From Bacteroidota bacterium (GTDB lineage Bacteria > Bacteroidota > Bacteroidia > Chitinophagales > Chitinophagaceae), in NCBI GenBank assembly GCA_023418315.1, contig JAEZZY010000010.1, positions 1 to 64,000 on the forward strand: 64,000 nucleotides of DNA. Direction: 5' to 3'. This document shows, piece by piece, positions 61,334 to 64,000 of the stretch. Below the pieces are notes generated by a model. It searched no databases. It was not told the origin of the DNA and saw nothing but the letters and a program-made list of their open reading frames with translations. Position 1 is the first letter of the stretch. The number at the start of each line of letters is the position of its first letter. Made by a program: the position numbers and the translations under genes.

Positions 61334-61582
61334 TTAATTTTTACTCTTATCTATCGTACTGTTCTTTCTGTCATCAGTTTTTACCTCGCTTATTTTCTGT
61401 TTAATGCTGACCACCACGAAAAAAATAGCCAGCGCACCTATAAACAAGATCCAGGGTAAGACATCTACCAATTGAAAAGGGGCCTGAGTAGTGCGGGTAT
61501 GCTGTGCAGTTGCAGGCAGCGCGCTCCCCAAGATGTATAGGATTGCTCCTATACCGGATCGTATGGAATATGTCTTTTCCAA
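61334..61582 (-). CDS. Small membrane protein beside cytochrome oxidase
   Basis: The 82-residue protein has an N-terminal hydrophobic signal (GIGAILYILGSALPATAQ), a short loop, one membrane segment (LPWILFIGALAIFFVVVSI) and a basic/acidic tail (KQKISEVKTDDRKNSTIDKSKN). It follows the subunit I gene by 29 bp in the same direction, suggesting co-expression. It may be a small oxidase-associated subunit or assembly factor, but no family is recognised. Confidence 0.65.
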   Translation of the reverse strand: MEKTYSIRSGIGAILYILGSALPATAQHTRTTQAPFQLVDVLPWILFIGALAIFFVVVSIKQKISEVKTDDRKNSTIDKSKN

Positions 61583-61611
61583 AATTTAATTCACTCCTGT
61601 AAAAGAATGTT

Positions 61612-63456
61612 TTAATGCGCCTCTTCGCCTTCCTTTATCGGCACGGTCTGCATAATAAAATCATTGCCATTTCCATCATCTTTAAAATCATAAGGCCAGC
61701 GATGCACTTCGGGAATATCGCCTTCCCAGTTGCCATGAATGCGCTCTATAGGCGTTGTCCATTCCAGAGTAGTAGCCTTCCACGGGTTCGGGTCTTTTAC
61801 TTTTCTTCCTCTGAAAATGCTCACAAAGAAATTGATGATGAATAAGAATTGGCTAAAGAATACAATAATTACAACGATACTGATGAAGGTATTCAACCCT
61901 TGAAACGGTTTGAAGGTTTCCCAAGCGCTATAGTCATAGTACCTTCTGGGCATCCCTGCAATCCCTTCGTAGTGCATAGGCCAGAAGATGAGGTAAGAAC
62001 CTATAAACGTGATGAAAAAATGGAAATAACCCAGAGTGTTGTTCATAAACCGACCGAACATCTTAGGGAACCAGTGATAGATACCGGCAAACATACCCAT
62101 GAAAGCAGATACCCCCATCACAATATGAAAATGCGCAATCACAAAATAGGTATCGTGCAGGTGAATATCCAACACGGAATTGCCGACCCAGATACCGGTA
62201 AGTCCACCAGAGATGAAGGTGGAAACAAAGCCGAGTGCAAACATCATCGGCACCGTAAACTGGATGCTCCCCCGCCATATCGTAGTGAGCCAGTTGAACA
62301 CTTTAATGGCGGAAGGAACGGCAATCAGCAAGGTCATCAAAGTGAAGATAGAACCCAAGAACGGACTCATACCCGATACAAACATGTGGTGCGCCCATAC
62401 CAAAAACGATAAGAACATGATAGCAGCGAGCGAAATGATCATCGCAATATAACCGAATATAGGCTTGCGGCTATGAACGGATAACACCTCGGAAACCATA
62501 CCCATTGCAGGAAGGATAATGATATACACTTCCGGATGCCCTAAGAACCAGAATAAATGCTGGTAAAGGATAGACGAACCTCCGATATGCGGTAAGGCTT
62601 TACCGGCTACAAAAATTTCGGATAAGAAAAAGCTGGTACCGAAGTTTCTGTCGAAAATGAGCAATACAAATCCGGACAATAAAACAGGGAAAGAAAGAAT
62701 ACCGATAACAGCGGTGAATAAAAACGCCCAGATGGTGAGCGGCATTTTGCGCATGCTCATTCCTTTGGTGCGCATATTCAAGATCGTACTCACATAGTTA
62801 ATACCGCCCAGTAAGGTAGAAATCACAAATAAAGCAAGGCTAATCAACCACAGATCCATGCCTAAGCCGGAGCCTAAAGAAGCCTCCTTCAGCGCACTCA
62901 AAGGCGGATAGGCTGTCCACCCGCCGGATGCAGGGCCGGTTTGCACAAACAGCGATACGAACATCACAATACCGGCAAGAAAAAAGAACCAGTAGGAAAG
63001 CATATTCATAAACGGAGAGGCCATATCTCTGGCACCCACCTGAAGGGGAATGAGTAAGTTACTGAATGTGCCGCTCAGCCCCGCCGTAAGCACAAAGAAA
63101 ATGAGAATGGTACCGTGCATGGTTACCAGCGCATAGTAAAATTCGGGAGAGAGCTTTCCGCCTTTCGCCCATTCACCCAAAAAAGTCTCCATGATAGGAA
63201 ACGTATCATTGGGAAAGCCTAATTGCAACCTAAAAAATACGGAGAACAAGCCGCCTATGACCGCCCAAATAATACCGGTAATCAGGAACTGCTTGGAGAT
63301 CATTTTATGATCCTGACTGAAAATATACTTGAAAATAAAATGAGGTTCTTTGTGAGCGTGTTCATGTCCGTGTCCCTCATCATGACTGCTCGTTTGGGGG
63401 TTGGTAATTTCCGGTTGTGCTGCAATGTTCATATCTGTGTACTTTGGTTTATTCAT
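61612..63456 (-). CDS. ctaD: Cytochrome c oxidase subunit I
   Basis: The protein has 12-plus membrane segments. All metal ligands are in place: His in MHGTILIFF (low-spin heme), HPEVYI (CuB His and cross-linked Tyr), WAHHMFVSGM (CuB pair) and AHFHIVMG (both hemes). It is an A-type terminal oxidase that reduces O2 and pumps protons. ATG 63456 (MNKPKYTDMNIAAQ, 614 residues) is preferred; GTG 63474 and ATG 63432 are alternatives. The N-terminus has a His-rich stretch (HDEGHGHEHAHKE). No subunit II gene is adjacent. A -7 element lies at 63516-63523. Confidence 0.94.
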   Translation of the reverse strand: MNKPKYTDMNIAAQPEITNPQTSSHDEGHGHEHAHKEPHFIFKYIFSQDHKMISKQFLITGIIWAVIGGLFSVFFRLQLGFPNDTFPIMETFLGEWAKGGKLSPEFYYALVTMHGTILIFFVLTAGLSGTFSNLLIPLQVGARDMASPFMNMLSYWFFFLAGIVMFVSLFVQTGPASGGWTAYPPLSALKEASLGSGLGMDLWLISLALFVISTLLGGINYVSTILNMRTKGMSMRKMPLTIWAFLFTAVIGILSFPVLLSGFVLLIFDRNFGTSFFLSEIFVAGKALPHIGGSSILYQHLFWFLGHPEVYIIILPAMGMVSEVLSVHSRKPIFGYIAMIISLAAIMFLSFLVWAHHMFVSGMSPFLGSIFTLMTLLIAVPSAIKVFNWLTTIWRGSIQFTVPMMFALGFVSTFISGGLTGIWVGNSVLDIHLHDTYFVIAHFHIVMGVSAFMGMFAGIYHWFPKMFGRFMNNTLGYFHFFITFIGSYLIFWPMHYEGIAGMPRRYYDYSAWETFKPFQGLNTFISIVVIIVFFSQFLFIINFFVSIFRGRKVKDPNPWKATTLEWTTPIERIHGNWEGDIPEVHRWPYDFKDDGNGNDFIMQTVPIKEGEEAH

Positions 63457-63515
63457 GCAGGTATTTTCAGACACCTGCCTTGCGGGTGAATAAAGGACTT
63501 ATTCAGTATGTTCTG

Positions 63516-63523
63516 CAAAGTTA
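63516..63523 (-). promoter_or_regulatory. -7 promoter element (TAACTTTG) of ctaD
   Basis: On the minus strand TAACTTTG matches TAnnTTTG, about 60 bp before the chosen ATG. Confidence 0.5.
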
Positions 63524-63608
63524 GAAATACAATACTGGCGTTATTTCTTCTAATAAGCCAATTATTTATCCATTCCTGCCATTCCCAAAGAGAAACAAGA
63601 TGGAATCA

Positions 63609-64000
63609 TTAGATAAATTTATTATCCTTAGCCAGCTTGATAGCATCGGCTTTAGAGTGCACATCCAGTTTGTGGTAGATATTTTTGATATGCGATTTTA
63701 CGGTTTCCAGGTCTATAAAAAGCTCATCGGCTATGCGTTTGCGGCTTTTGCCGGTGGCTATTTGTTCCAGTATTTCCGTTTCCCGGCGGGTGAGGGGTGT
63801 TTGCTCATTTCTCTTAAAAGAAGAAATGACCATGCGCGCAATATGGGCGCTCATAGGGCCTCCGCCTTCCATTACTTCGTGGATGGCATCTATTATTTTT
63901 TCGGGCGGGGTGTTTTTGGTAAGATAGCCGGAAGCGCCATTGCCCAGTGCACGGAATATTTTTTCCTCCTGCTCATAAACGGTAAGGATGAGAATATAGG
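63609..64000 (-). CDS. NarL/FixJ-type response regulator (5' end outside the window)
   Basis: The open frame enters from the right edge, so the phosphoacceptor Asp and the N-terminus are not visible. The part present shows the end of a receiver domain (ILILTVYEQEEKIFRALGNGASGYLTKN, with the conserved Lys of YLTK) and an entire LuxR-type HTH (PLTRRETEILEQIATGKSRKRIADELFIDLETVKSHIKNIYHKLDVHSKADAI). It should be a DNA-binding response regulator of a two-component system. The stop is at 63609, divergent in context from nothing on the left side other than the ctaD operon, which is also leftward. Confidence 0.9.
   Translation of the reverse strand, partial: YILILTVYEQEEKIFRALGNGASGYLTKNTPPEKIIDAIHEVMEGGGPMSAHIARMVISSFKRNEQTPLTRRETEILEQIATGKSRKRIADELFIDLETVKSHIKNIYHKLDVHSKADAIKLAKDNKFI

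Overview
The window looks like chromosomal DNA from a Bacteroidota bacterium, most likely Chitinophagaceae or a close relative. The evidence is type IX secretion (a PorE-like OmpA protein, a PorP/SprF protein, and secreted proteins with type A and type B sorting domains), menaquinone-type MenG, LolA downstream of FtsK, a histone H1-like Lys/Ala protein, and promoters with a TAnnTTTG -7 element. No step beyond reading by eye was possible, so family names rest on motifs and not on searches.

Layout. 1-14.7 kb is mostly housekeeping: the tail of a possible transposase, the H1-like protein, L27 and L21, a metallophosphoesterase, an FMN reductase, MenG/UbiE, EngB, AroB, an RluF-type pseudouridine synthase, PrmA, the PorE-like and PorP-like proteins, FtsK and LolA. 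14.7-25.3 kb is a leftward polysaccharide operon (Wza, Wzc, an ABC exporter and five glycosyltransferase-like proteins). Next to it, 25.34-25.47 kb holds a cluster of DnaA-box-like 9-mers. 25.6-27.5 kb is a NorC/NorB-like pair behind a perfect CRP/FNR-type palindrome. 27.6-35.5 kb carries Prc, LipB, FabG, FabH and the NAD(P)HX repair enzyme. 35.6-39.2 kb is a second, rightward polysaccharide set (Wzz-like, Wzx-like, Wzy-like), followed by a trehalose synthase/phosphatase fusion, ribosomal protein S1 and a 1223-residue type B secreted protein. 47.7-50.5 kb has an epimerase, an AlaDH/saccharopine dehydrogenase-like enzyme, HscB and tRNA-Leu.

The accessory part begins at the tRNA. Between 50.5 and 54.0 kb there is a HigBA toxin-antitoxin pair and two decayed genes bounded by 31-bp direct repeats. 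Beside them is a single seven-bladed beta-propeller T9SS gene flanked by ~95-bp inverted repeats. One inverted repeat contains an exact 17-bp copy of the tRNA-Leu 3' end. This looks like a small island remnant built around a tRNA attachment site.

54.7-61.1 kb is a single giant gene for a hybrid NRPS-PKS with domain order A-PCP-KS-AT-ACP-aminotransferase. It has no condensation, reductase or release domain and no partner genes in view. It is the best candidate for an undescribed system here. The window closes with a small membrane protein, an aa3-type cytochrome oxidase subunit I and a NarL-type response regulator cut by the right edge.
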